The position numbers and the translations under genes were made by a program. A DNA stretch of 64,000 bases, from NCBI RefSeq assembly GCF_030540545.1, contig NZ_JAUNVZ010000002.1, positions 124,001-188,000 of the forward strand, given 5' to 3'. This stretch comes from Rothia sp. (in: high G+C Gram-positive bacteria) (GTDB lineage: Bacteria > Actinomycetota > Actinomycetes > Actinomycetales > Micrococcaceae). The notes under the pieces were generated by a model. That model worked only from the letters and a program-made list of their open reading frames with translations, made no database searches and was not told where the DNA came from. Positions 35,642 to 44,396 of the stretch are shown here, in pieces. The number at the start of each line of letters is the position of its first letter. Within the stretch, counting starts at the first letter, position 1.

Positions 35642-36223
35642 ATGAAATTTATAGAAAAAATATTTATAGCAAACGACTTTGAAAACCATGCGCTACATAA
35701 GAAGCAGAAGCCGAGCTATATCATTCTATACTGCGGCCTCATTATGCTCCTCTTCACCCTATACCCAGTAGGTATATGGATTCGAATCCGCCTAGGCTAT
35801 CTCAACTATAGCGAGAAAGATGCCTTTATTATTGGTTGCGTATTTCTTTCTTTAACGGCAATGACTCTGAGTTATTGGTGTGTGCAGATGCTTTATCTTT
35901 CAGAAACCTATATGGTTCGACGTTCCATTTTATGGAATCGAAAAATAAAATATAGCGATATTAAAAAGTTTAAACTAAATGATGAGACGTTGATTCTTAA
36001 AACTGCAAAAGGCGGATTATTACTAAGCATGCGCTGGTATAATTGTCCTTGGATTACGGCTCAAATCAGGTTTGCGTTAGATCATAAGAAGTGGGCTGAA
36101 AGCGAAGAGGAGCTCGACATAGTCCGAGAATACGCAATGCGAGGAGAATTGCGTAACATTGGTTCTTTCGAGTATCAGGGGTATGTGCCTATTCCCATTG
36201 AGTCCTCAGGTGAAGGGCAATAA
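35642..36223 (+). CDS. Putative immunity-like membrane protein (two-helix, PH-like)
   Basis: 193 residues from the ATG at 35642, with AGAAGGA about 9 bases upstream. Two helices (about 28-50 and 65-88), then a beta-rich segment (TYMVRRSILWNRKIKYSDIKKFKL, strand-turn-strand as in PH-like domains), a helix (WITAQIRFALDHKKWAESEEELDIV) and a polar tail. The helix LAQLAFACEYRHWCEESELALLETYV in 29472-30023 matches this one in position and pattern, supporting common ancestry. Strongly AT-rich. Confidence 0.55.
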   Translation: MKFIEKIFIANDFENHALHKKQKPSYIILYCGLIMLLFTLYPVGIWIRIRLGYLNYSEKDAFIIGCVFLSLTAMTLSYWCVQMLYLSETYMVRRSILWNRKIKYSDIKKFKLNDETLILKTAKGGLLLSMRWYNCPWITAQIRFALDHKKWAESEEELDIVREYAMRGELRNIGSFEYQGYVPIPIESSGEGQ

Positions 36224-36348
36224 ATAGGCATGTTGTAATTATAAGTATTTGGTATGGATGCGTAGGAACTACCTATCTATCTGCACCCCATATCAGACCA
36301 TATTCCCTATACACATATTAGATTTACAATTCCTATCAGGAGAAAATA

Positions 36349-36978
36349 ATGACTACTCTACCCGCCCAAATGGCACCCAAAAAACCGGCGAAACCATACA
36401 GCAAGCGCCAAACCACCGCGCTAGCAACCATCCTGATCAGCATCCCGCTGACCTTCCTCATCTTCCTGCTGCCCATGATCACCGCAACCATGGCAGGAAA
36501 AACCTACACCTTCAACGGCTACAGCCCCGAAGCAACCAGCGGAGGCGACCTAAGCGTACTGGACCTAAGCCGAGGATCCTCCGGCATGTTCAGCATCACC
36601 ATGTACGTATACGCCTACGCCGTACTAGCTGTACTGCCCTTCATCTTCACCGCCCTGGCACTATGGCTGCGTAAGGGCTGGCTGCGTATCACCGCAGCTA
36701 TCCTGTCCTTGGGTATCCCCTTCATCCTCATCACTCTGCCCCGTACCCTGGGTCGTAGTATTGAGTACTTCAATACGCGTCTGGATAGTATGCACACTAT
36801 GAATAACCCTGAGTGGCATCGTGTATACCCGGATGCTGTGCACGTGGATGCCTCTATTGCACCGACTCTGCTGTGCGTGGTGGGTGTTGTGGTTCTGGTA
36901 TGCATTGTGGTTGCGTTGATTCCGGCTAAGCGCCCGGTAGTAGCACAAGCGCAGGTAGCTGCACCGGCTGGTCAGTAG
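36349..36978 (+). CDS. Four-helix membrane protein of unknown function, array-associated
   Basis: 209 residues: a basic Pro-rich N-terminus (MAPKKPAKPYSKRQ), helix 1 (about 24-48), an outside loop, helices 2 and 3 (about 83-105 and 112-130), a second loop of about 40 residues, helix 4 (about 170-192) and an Ala/Gln tail. It lacks the WF-EY module but shares topology, an AQVAAPAGQ-type tail and neighbourhood with the four-helix array members. The ribosome site AGGAGA is close upstream. Confidence 0.65.
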   Translation: MTTLPAQMAPKKPAKPYSKRQTTALATILISIPLTFLIFLLPMITATMAGKTYTFNGYSPEATSGGDLSVLDLSRGSSGMFSITMYVYAYAVLAVLPFIFTALALWLRKGWLRITAAILSLGIPFILITLPRTLGRSIEYFNTRLDSMHTMNNPEWHRVYPDAVHVDASIAPTLLCVVGVVVLVCIVVALIPAKRPVVAQAQVAAPAGQ

Positions 36979-37008
36979 TCGCTGACTGTCTAAACTGCTA
37001 ATACGTGG

Positions 37009-37050
37009 TGTGGGGTGTGTGGGTTTTGTGCCCGCACACCCCACAGCTTT
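37009..37050 (+). terminator. Terminator of the 36349-36978 gene
   Basis: A 15-bp stem (37009-37023 with 37031-37045) with one G-T wobble, loop TTTTGTG, then GCTTT. Confidence 0.88.
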
Positions 37051-37175
37051 ATGCCCTGACCGGGGGAAAGGGCTGTTTACTGTTTGTATTGTGCCGATTC
37101 GCATTGCGCCCTGACGCGCATAAACGATACCCTGGGAAAGACCAACAACGATAAAATAGAGAGGACAAAGAACGT

Positions 37176-38114
37176 ATGAACGTTCAATGGCCCATCGGCC
37201 CCATGCCCGCCGCACAATGGCACGCCGAATTCCAGACAAAGAACGGCCGCGCAGCAACCGACGCCGAATACCAGGCAGCCGCACAGATCGGCCACATTAG
37301 CGACGCTCAGCCCGTACCCGCTCAACCCGCACCGTCTGTCCCCGCCGCTGAACAGACCGCTCCGGCACAGTCTGCCGCAACCCAGCCCGCAGCTCAGAGC
37401 ACCGAAGGCCTAGCGCAGGCAGCAGCAGGTGCACAGCAGATCGCAGTCGGTGCCGCACAATTCGCACAGGGCGCCACCAAAAACGCACAGAACATTATCA
37501 CCAAGCGCATGGCAGAGAATAAGCTCGGCACCATCGCTCACCTGAGCGCACTGGGCGCAGCACTGCTGACCATTATTGCAAGCTTCATGCCCGCGCTGAC
37601 CGCAAGTGTTTCCGGTTTTGGCGTGAGTGCAAGTAGGAGCATTAACTGGTACGAGCGTGACCTTGACGGTCCTTTCATTCTAATCCTGGGTCTTGCGATT
37701 CTTGGATTGGGTATTGCTTACCTGTTCGTCGAGAAATCATGGGCACGTTACACCTTCGCGGGTGTATCCCTGGTGACCGGTCTGATTGTCCTGTTCGACA
37801 CTATTAACGTTATCGGCAAAGCAGGTGAGTTCGCCGCAGGTTATGCAAAGGTGAGTGCAGGCTTCGGCGTGTACCTCATGCTGATGATGAGCCTGGTGCT
37901 CATTGCAGCCGCTGTATTGGTTTCCCTCAATGATATTAAGCAGCTGATTGCCAAGGTACAGTCTAACTCCTCGCAGAATGCTGCAGCTCAGCCCGCTCAA
38001 CAGTACCAGCAGGCTCCGCAAGGCTACCAGGCTGCACCCCAGCAAGCTCCCATGCAGCAGGCACCGGCAGCTCCGGCTCAGCCTGAACAGCCCGGCCAGC
38101 AGCCCAGCGCCTAA
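37176..38114 (+). CDS. WF-EY module membrane protein, four-helix type (array member 4)
   Basis: 312 residues; the ATG has GAGGAC upstream. Module: W15, F19, R25, E31-Y32, G39. Then an Ala/Pro/Gln linker and an amphipathic Ala/Gln stretch (AQAAAGAQQIAVGAAQFAQG), four helices (about 125-148, 165-187, 192-215 and 225-248) and an Ala/Pro/Gln tail with QQAP repeats. Overall similar to 26888-28195, including the segment before helix 1 (KRMAENKLG here, EHVAKDKLYMG there) and the KAGEFAAGYAKVSAGFG loop before helix 4. Function unknown. Confidence 0.75.
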   Translation: MNVQWPIGPMPAAQWHAEFQTKNGRAATDAEYQAAAQIGHISDAQPVPAQPAPSVPAAEQTAPAQSAATQPAAQSTEGLAQAAAGAQQIAVGAAQFAQGATKNAQNIITKRMAENKLGTIAHLSALGAALLTIIASFMPALTASVSGFGVSASRSINWYERDLDGPFILILGLAILGLGIAYLFVEKSWARYTFAGVSLVTGLIVLFDTINVIGKAGEFAAGYAKVSAGFGVYLMLMMSLVLIAAAVLVSLNDIKQLIAKVQSNSSQNAAAQPAQQYQQAPQGYQAAPQQAPMQQAPAAPAQPEQPGQQPSA

Positions 38115-38147
38115 TATCTTAGCTACTAGCCTGTAGCGCATAGGGAT

Positions 38148-38183
38148 CACCCCGGAATATTGTCCCGTCAATATTCCGGGGTG
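38148..38183 (+). terminator. Terminator of the 37176-38114 gene
   Basis: A perfect 15-bp stem CACCCCGGAATATTG / CAATATTCCGGGGTG, loop TCCCGT, then TTCTGTATTT. Confidence 0.94.
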
Positions 38184-38355
38184 TTCTGTATTTAACCCTC
38201 GCGAAATACCCGCCCAAATATAAGGGGGGAGTAACCTACCTATTGAATCCTGCACCGGGGTGGGCGCGCACATGAGATTTCTTGAGCCCGACCCTGATAT
38301 CGAGCGGTGTTTAGTTTAGGATAGATAGGTAGAGCTAGTAGAGAAAGGACAAGCT

Positions 38356-39819
38356 GTGCTTCCCAGCTTTGACCAGTGGAAAACCGACTTTATGGCGCGC
38401 ACCGGCAGCGCACCCGGCGAGCAGGATATTAAAGCTGCCCTGGGCGTAGAGTTTACCTTCCAGTCGGGCGCAAACTCCCTGGCAGCATCCGCGCAGGCGC
38501 CCAGCTACACTCCCGTACCGCCTGCCCCCGCCGCTGAAGAGACCACCATTCTGGACGAAACCCAGATTATTGACAGCTTGCCCGCACCCGCTACCGCCAC
38601 GGCCATGCCCGCGCCCAATAGCGTACCTGCGCCCAACTCTATTCCTGCGCCGACCGCTATACAGCCCGCCGTGGCATCGGCTGCACCTGCAGCGCAGACT
38701 GCTCCCGAATCTATTGAAGCTGAACGAGCCCCCAAACCCGCAGCTTTTGTGCCCGCACCCTCTACCGGCGGTACGGACAGCACCTATCCCCGTCGCGAGC
38801 GCACCGAGAAGCGTCGCAGCCCCCTGCTGGGTGTGATTGCCGCTCTGCTGGTGGTACTGATTGCTATGCTCGGTGGTTTCTTCGCTTTCCAGCAGCTGGG
38901 TTTCGGTCAGCAGCAAAATACTGCCGCCAGTGCTTCGGCACAGGCTAGTGTACAAGGTTCAAGTTCCGCTGTCCCCAGCGCAAGTACTCGGGCAAGCAGT
39001 ACAACGCCCAGCGTTAGCGCTTCTGCAACCTCCACGAGCGCAAGTATCACTCCCAGTGCGAGCGCCAGCCCCTCGACGGCAAGCGCCGCGAACTCCAAGA
39101 GCTGGGTAACCGTGCGTGAACTGCGCTCTGAAAACCGCGCCCCCGAGAATAAGTCCACCGATACCTCGCCGGTGGGCGCGGGTACTTTCTGCGGAACCGG
39201 CCCGTCGAGTCTGGGGGATAAGGACTCCAAGATCTACATTATGAAGGCTCAGACCGGTATCTCTTGTTCCGAGGCTCAGAGCATCTTCTCCAACTACGCA
39301 TACTCTTCGTCGAACCGCGATATGAAGGGCTACACCTGCGAGGCAAATAATGCCGAAAACACTCGCCGTTTCGGCTACAGCCACGTGTGCTCCAAGGACG
39401 GTTACGCCCTGGTGCTGACCAGCGTGCCCTTCCTCTCCGGTACCCCGCAGACCAACTTTAAGACCACCACCTTTAGCACCGCTAATGGCGCGACCGTGTG
39501 CGTGTTCAATAATGCCTCGGCGGATATTACCTGCCAGTCCCATTTGAACTCTTCGCCCAGCGGCTGGGACGGCCAGCGCGGCAACCCGGTGGCCCAGGTG
39601 TCCCTGGGCACCGGCTCGAGCGTGTCTAGCAATGCCACGCTCATGGCTTCGGATTCTTCCAGTGTGCTTTCGGGCGCTAATGGTGAGAAGCTGTACGCAG
39701 GCGAGACGATCACTCTTTATAACGTCAGCTGCAAGGCGACCAGCGATTCGACCGTGCAGTGCTCGAGTGCCTATAACGCTTTTGTGATCGGCCCGGACGG
39801 TGTGATTGCTCAGAGTTAG
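38356..39819 (+). CDS. Single-pass membrane protein with degenerate WF-EY module and Cys-rich outside domain
   Basis: 487 residues; GTG start with AAAGGA upstream. The N-terminus keeps W8 and F12 but lacks the R and EY positions (FDQWKTDFMARTG). A Pro/Ala linker and a basic patch (RRERTEKRRS) precede one helix (about 157-180). Outside lies a 60-residue Ser/Ala/Thr stretch and then a roughly 220-residue domain with at least eight Cys (GTFCGTG, TGISCSEAQSIF, GYTCEANN, HVCSKDG, TVCVFNN, ITCQSH, VSCKAT, VQCSSA), probably disulfide-linked. The SCSEAQ..GYTC part recalls small actinobacterial secreted domains. No function assigned. Confidence 0.7.
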   Translation: MLPSFDQWKTDFMARTGSAPGEQDIKAALGVEFTFQSGANSLAASAQAPSYTPVPPAPAAEETTILDETQIIDSLPAPATATAMPAPNSVPAPNSIPAPTAIQPAVASAAPAAQTAPESIEAERAPKPAAFVPAPSTGGTDSTYPRRERTEKRRSPLLGVIAALLVVLIAMLGGFFAFQQLGFGQQQNTAASASAQASVQGSSSAVPSASTRASSTTPSVSASATSTSASITPSASASPSTASAANSKSWVTVRELRSENRAPENKSTDTSPVGAGTFCGTGPSSLGDKDSKIYIMKAQTGISCSEAQSIFSNYAYSSSNRDMKGYTCEANNAENTRRFGYSHVCSKDGYALVLTSVPFLSGTPQTNFKTTTFSTANGATVCVFNNASADITCQSHLNSSPSGWDGQRGNPVAQVSLGTGSSVSSNATLMASDSSSVLSGANGEKLYAGETITLYNVSCKATSDSTVQCSSAYNAFVIGPDGVIAQS

Positions 39820-39966
39820 ACTCTGCTAGGGCTAGCAACACCTGTAATATTCGCGCTATATTGAGCGCACCCTGACCATCTAACCTCGAATCACCGTGTA
39901 CAACTATTGAAGTGATAGGGGGCTATGTTAGGGTGGAAGAACTACGTCACCGATATCGGAGAAAAC

Positions 39967-40870
39967 ATGTCTGAACCTCCTTATTCTTACCCCCTGTCCC
40001 CGCAGGATTGGGCGAACCAGTTCGCGGCACGTACCGGTCGCACCCCGACCCAGGCGGATTATGAGCAGGCGCTCGCCGCAGGCCAGGTGCAGCCCGTGGA
40101 TGCAGCGCCCGCCCAGCCCGGTTATGCACAACCCGGCTATGACCAGCCCGGTTATAACCAGGGTGGCTACGCACAGGATCCCTACGCGCAGCAGTCCCAG
40201 TACGCCTATGATCAGCAGGGTGCCGCCTACGCTGGTTACCCCGCGCCGCAGAAGAAGTCTGCGCTGCCCCCTGATTCTGGGCATTGGTGGCGGCGTGGTG
40301 GCACTGCTGGTTGTTGTTGCGCTGATTCTGATTTTTGTGGTGCCTCGCGGGGCGCATAATAGCTCGGCAGACGCTTCGGCTACCGCTAGCCAGTCGGTCT
40401 CTGCCAGCCAGTCCCCGAGCGCATCTGCAAGCTCTTCCAGTGCAAGCCCCAGCCCGAGTGCAAGCAGCAGCTCTGCCAGCGCCTCGGCAAGCGCGAGCCG
40501 TAGTGCCTCGGCAACTCCCTCCGCAAGCCCTTCAACCAGCACCAGTGCAGCGGCTAAGTACACCGTGGATCAGATTGCCGGTAATTACACTACGAGTTAC
40601 CCGGTCAATGGTGTTAACGCCGATTTCACGCTGCGTTTGAAGGCTGACGGTACCTGCGGTATGGGTTTCACTACTACTCTTGACGGCCAGTCCGTAACTG
40701 TTGATGAAGCAACTACCGAATGCACCTGGAGCATTAGCAGTTCGGGTACTCATGTAACCCTTCAGGCAACCAACCTGGAAGGTACCAAGACTCGCGGTAT
40801 GTTCCGCATTGAGGATAAAGACACGCTGCAGAATATTATGTCTACTCAGGAACGTTATACTCGCGTCTAA
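39967..40870 (+). pseudogene. WF-EY module outside-domain protein split by a one-base insertion
   Basis: The frame beginning ATG 39967 (GGAGAA upstream) has the module (W15, F19, R25, D31-Y32, G39) and PGY-type repeats, then goes out of frame after QKKSAL. A second frame carries straight on with the expected helix (ILGIGGGVVALLVVVALIL), a Ser/Ala stretch and the two-Cys outside domain (KADGTC, later ECTW) to the stop at 40870. The shift lies in a run of five C at 40267-40271; four C would restore the frame. Either a recent mutation, a slippage-prone switch, or a sequencing error. Confidence 0.75.
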
Positions 40871-40908
40871 ACACCTGTGAATGCAGCTTGCTATGCACGG
40901 CTGCATGC

Positions 40909-40972
40909 GGTCGGTGCGTTCTTCGCGCCGTAGCTTCCCGCACAGGAGCTACAGGGCGGGAGCGCACCGACC
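40909..40972 (+). terminator. Terminator of the split gene
   Basis: GGTCGGTGCG (40909-40918) pairs with CGCACCGACC (40963-40972), with further inner pairing (CCGTAGCT/AGCTAC..GG). A smaller ATGCAGC/GCTGCAT hairpin precedes it at 40881-40906. Confidence 0.75.
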
Positions 40973-41030
40973 ATTTCCCAACCACCCATTTCACTCGGCG
41001 AATATGTGACCCTACGAGACCATAGAGCCA

Positions 41031-42008
41031 ATGACCACCGAGAACCCTTTGAATACTTCCCCTTCCGATAACTCCCGCACGCCCGAGGAGGCCAGCGGAA
41101 CCCCTGAGAGCACGCAGGAGCTGCAGGTACCCCAAGCACAGGTACCCGTCGCCGAGACAAACACCGCTCAGAGCTCCACCGACCGCACTGATAAAGCCAG
41201 CGATGCCCAGAACGAAGACTTCGGCACCTTCATCTGGGACGAAACCGCAGCCACCTATATTAGCCAGGACTTTAACGTCCCCTATCTGGAGCAGCTGCAC
41301 GAAACAGAAGAGCAACTCGAAGAGCCAGAGAGCGAACCCGAAGAAGACACCGAGAAGAGCAACCGCAAGAGCAAAATCGCAAGTATCGGCCTGGGCGCGG
41401 GCGCTATTGCCCTCACCCTTGGGGCTGCGGCGGGCGTGTACACCATGACTCAGCCCAAGAGCGGGCCGGAACGAAGCCCCTCCGCCAGTGCCCCCACCTC
41501 CGCTACGGTAGAGGCACAGGCACAGCAGAACCATCCGGTACACACCGAAGACGGCGAAAGCCCCTCACGCGTAAAATATAGCGCCGAAGATTTCATCGGG
41601 CAGGAATATATTATGACCAATGAAGTTGACGGTCACCGCCTGGACACCTACCTGAAATTCAATGCGGATAATACCTGCACCATCAGCAATGTGCTGCACA
41701 CCGCCAATACCGAATACCATAATCGCGACGCGTTTAGCAGCTGCAAATGGGTGCTGAACTCCTCCAGCGCGCGTATTTATGTCACCACGGTCTTTTCCGG
41801 GGATAAAGACAACGGCTATGATATTTTTGAAATTAAAAGCCGCGATCGTTTGCACAGCGTCAATAGTAACCAGAACCCCTACTATCGTGTAGGAACCGCT
41901 CTGGCGCCGGGCAGCAGCCCCTACGCCCGCCCGAGCAAGGAGGGCACGCCCGCCGCTGCCCCCTCGCTGGCGATTAGCCCGGGATCGAATGCAACTCCAA
42001 GTCGCTAG
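41031..42008 (+). CDS. Single-pass membrane protein with two-Cys outside domain, no WF-EY module
   Basis: 325 residues. An acidic Ser/Thr/Glu/Pro-rich cytoplasmic part (about 1-115, with GTFIWDETAATY and a Glu-rich run), one helix (about 120-142), a Ser/Ala stretch, then the outside domain with NADNTC and SSCKW at family positions, ending YYRV. A Pro/Ser/Ala tail of about 35 residues follows, which other members lack. Probably co-transcribed with 42055-43056 (46-base gap). Confidence 0.7.
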   Translation: MTTENPLNTSPSDNSRTPEEASGTPESTQELQVPQAQVPVAETNTAQSSTDRTDKASDAQNEDFGTFIWDETAATYISQDFNVPYLEQLHETEEQLEEPESEPEEDTEKSNRKSKIASIGLGAGAIALTLGAAAGVYTMTQPKSGPERSPSASAPTSATVEAQAQQNHPVHTEDGESPSRVKYSAEDFIGQEYIMTNEVDGHRLDTYLKFNADNTCTISNVLHTANTEYHNRDAFSSCKWVLNSSSARIYVTTVFSGDKDNGYDIFEIKSRDRLHSVNSNQNPYYRVGTALAPGSSPYARPSKEGTPAAAPSLAISPGSNATPSR

Positions 42009-42054
42009 CGCCCCCGCCCGTATTTAGTAACCGATTCACCGACCGAGAACGACT

Positions 42055-43056
42055 ATGAGTAACCCCCTGACTCCCGCCGCATGGGCACGAAAATTCTATT
42101 TCGCCCACGGACGCCGCCCCACCAACGGCGAGTACCGTGCCGCCTATGAGGCGGGCGAGGTTACCGCTGTCGACCCCGCGCAGCCGCCGGTACGCACCCA
42201 CTATGAGGAAAGCACGGACTTCTATGTGGATGAAGAAAGCACCGTGCTGCTGGGCGAGGATGAATTTAGCGAATTTAACCGCGCGCAGTTCGCCAATCGT
42301 ACCGGTCGTTCCGCACCCGAAGGCTGGGGTAGCTCTGCCTCTTCTGCAGGCGCTGGTGCAGCAGGGGCAGGTGGGGGAGCGCTTCCTCCCCATACCACAG
42401 GCCCTCTGCCTCCTGATCAGACCGGCACCCTGAGCTATAACCAGCCGACCTCGCGTAAGCCGCTCATGCTCACCCTGACTATTTCATTGAGCGTACTGAT
42501 TGTGCTGCTGGCTCTGATTCTTTGGGGTGTGAGTACCCGTACTACGGGCGCTCAGGATCAGCCAGCGGGACCCATTACGACTGGCTCGGCGAGCGCTTCT
42601 GCCAGTGCGAGTATGAGTGCAAGCGCAACCCCGAGTGCTACCCCCACCCCGGCAGCAACGACCACGAGCGCCGCGCCCAGCCCGACCGCTACCTCCGAGC
42701 GTCCCCCGGCGGTCAGCGGTGAAGAAATCCAGGGTATTTACTCCGTGCCCACCAGCGAGTTCACGGATAAGAAGCGCGCTATTCACCTGGTGATGCGCGC
42801 CAATAATAGCTGCACCATGGTCACCTATAGCGAGCAGGCGGAGCGTATCGAATACCCCTGCGAGTGGAAAATGACGGGTAAGAATGTGGCGATTACGCTC
42901 AAAACCTCGACCCTGAAGTTTAACGGCGAGATTGAGGGTAGCACCCTGACCCTGAGTATGACCTACCAGGGTGAGACCACCACCCACCACTATGCGAAGG
43001 TTAGCTCCACCGTGACTGATGAAGAGATAGCTGCCCTGGGCCCGGGCTCTGGTTAG
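42055..43056 (+). CDS. WF-EY module protein with two-Cys outside domain (array member)
   Basis: 333 residues. Module: W10, F14, R20, E26-Y27, G34. A partial second copy follows at N75, F79, R85 (FNRAQFANRTGRSAP) with the same W/F/R spacing but no EY. A Gly/Ala linker, one helix (about 142-163), an outside Ser/Ala/Thr/Pro stretch, then the domain with RANNSC and YPCEW. Likely in one unit with 41031-42008; the terminator is at 43172-43211. Confidence 0.72.
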   Translation: MSNPLTPAAWARKFYFAHGRRPTNGEYRAAYEAGEVTAVDPAQPPVRTHYEESTDFYVDEESTVLLGEDEFSEFNRAQFANRTGRSAPEGWGSSASSAGAGAAGAGGGALPPHTTGPLPPDQTGTLSYNQPTSRKPLMLTLTISLSVLIVLLALILWGVSTRTTGAQDQPAGPITTGSASASASASMSASATPSATPTPAATTTSAAPSPTATSERPPAVSGEEIQGIYSVPTSEFTDKKRAIHLVMRANNSCTMVTYSEQAERIEYPCEWKMTGKNVAITLKTSTLKFNGEIEGSTLTLSMTYQGETTTHHYAKVSSTVTDEEIAALGPGSG

Positions 43057-43365
43057 TAGCTATAAAGGTCAGCGCTGGATAAGCTGAGGACAGTGTGTTC
43101 GCCGGTTATCTCTTCTAAATGGCGGCGGCCAACGCTCACCTTCAGCATGGCTGTTCACCTGATAGGAGCGTCTAAGGCGGTGGTACATCTACGGATGTAC
43201 CACCGCCTTAGTGTACCTACGAGCTATGGGTCTGGGAGGGAAGCATAGAGGGGAACCGAGCAGGGGAGTAGAGTCTTGAAACTGGGCGGTGACGAGAAAA
43301 GAGTTATAACCCCTGAAGATTCTCTATACTGAGTAAGGCATTAGTTGATGATGAGAAAGAATACT
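43057..43365. other. Intergenic region
   Basis: About 310 bases without a gene. It holds the strong terminator at 43172-43211 and a candidate -10 TATACT at 43325-43330 for the next gene. Nothing else is evident. Confidence 0.6.
43172..43211 (+). terminator. Terminator of the 41031-43056 unit
   Basis: A perfect 18-bp stem CTAAGGCGGTGGTACATC / GATGTACCACCGCCTTAG with loop TACG; unusually far (115 bases) from the stop. Confidence 0.9.
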
Positions 43366-44283
43366 ATGACTCAGAACCCCAACCAGGGTTACGGCTACGA
43401 TAGCGCCGCACCGCAGCTGCCCGCACCCGCACAGCCCGTACAGCAGGCTCAGCAGCCTGTGCAGGTCTCTCCCGTGGAGAGCGTATCTGCACCCCTGACT
43501 CCCGCTCCAGCGAATGCAGCAGCGCAGAATGCAACCCCGCAGCCGGCGCAGCCTCAGCCTGCTCCCGCCTACACCGAGCAGCCCAGCGCACCGCTGACGG
43601 TAGAGCAGCCCACCGGTACCTTCATCCCCAACCCTTACGCGCTGCAGGGCACTCAGTTCGACGCGAACGCACCCAAGCAGAAGACCCCTCCGGCGACCGC
43701 GCACTATATTATGGCGGGTCTGATTGGTCTGGCTATTCTGCTGGTGTATATTGTGCCGGTTCTGCCCATTGCCTCGGGAGGCCTGTTCGGCGTAAACGTC
43801 TCGTTGAACTGGTTTACCGATACTTCGTCTCTGGATGAGTCGAATCCTTATACGCCGATGGCAATGGTGACGTATGTCTTCAATACCGTGCTGCTGCTTT
43901 TCGTGATTCTTTTCGTGGCTCTGCGCAACACCGCGATGCGTATAACCACCGGTATTATTGCGATCGTCTGGGGTCTATGCCATATGGGCTTTGGCGTGCT
44001 CATGTGGATGGCTCTGTCGAACTCTAAGTCTTCCAGTAGCTACGGCGCGTTGATGTCGATCGGTCCGAGCTTCCCTGTACTGGCGCTTACCGGTCTGATT
44101 ATGACTGTTGCCGGTATTCTGATGTTGCTCAAGTTTAGCCCGAAGAATCAGTCGGTACTGCCGATTCAGCCCATCCAGCAGGTTCAGCCCGTTCAGACCG
44201 TTGCACCGGTTCAGCCGGTTCAGCAGAATCAGCAGGTTCAGCAGCCCGCACCGGGTACCACCGAAGGCACTCCGCAGGCATAA
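43366..44283 (+). CDS. Four-helix membrane protein with Pro/Gln-rich ends, array-associated
   Basis: 305 residues from the ATG at 43366 (AGAAAG about 8 bases upstream; earlier in-frame ATGs lack a site). A 115-residue Pro/Ala/Gln/Val N-terminus, four helices (about 118-140, 170-190, 197-220 and 238-260), an outside loop containing NVSLNWFTDTSSLDESN, and a Gln/Pro/Val tail (QPVQ repeats). No WF-EY module, but topology and low-complexity ends match the four-helix members. Function unknown. Confidence 0.65.
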   Translation: MTQNPNQGYGYDSAAPQLPAPAQPVQQAQQPVQVSPVESVSAPLTPAPANAAAQNATPQPAQPQPAPAYTEQPSAPLTVEQPTGTFIPNPYALQGTQFDANAPKQKTPPATAHYIMAGLIGLAILLVYIVPVLPIASGGLFGVNVSLNWFTDTSSLDESNPYTPMAMVTYVFNTVLLLFVILFVALRNTAMRITTGIIAIVWGLCHMGFGVLMWMALSNSKSSSSYGALMSIGPSFPVLALTGLIMTVAGILMLLKFSPKNQSVLPIQPIQQVQPVQTVAPVQPVQQNQQVQQPAPGTTEGTPQA

Positions 44284-44306
44284 GCGTCTGCCGCTGACTC
44301 TACACT

Positions 44307-44339
44307 AAAACGACCCGAGAGCTATCTCGGGTCGTTTTT
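44307..44339 (+). terminator. Canonical terminator
   Basis: A perfect 14-bp stem AAAACGACCCGAGA / TCTCGGGTCGTTTT, loop GCTA, ending in TTTTT. Confidence 0.97.
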
Positions 44340-44396
44340 CTAGTGCTCAATATCCCTAAACAGGCGCTCGCCGCGCAACTATGACATGATAGAAGA

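Noticed and set aside
35770..35795. A GATTCGAATCC stretch resembling a tRNA T-arm
   Set aside because: No acceptor, D or anticodon arms around it; it lies inside a coding frame.
40380..40560. Repeated AGCGC/TCTGCC-type units like a minisatellite
   Set aside because: Explained by the Ser/Ala-rich linker of the split outside-domain gene.
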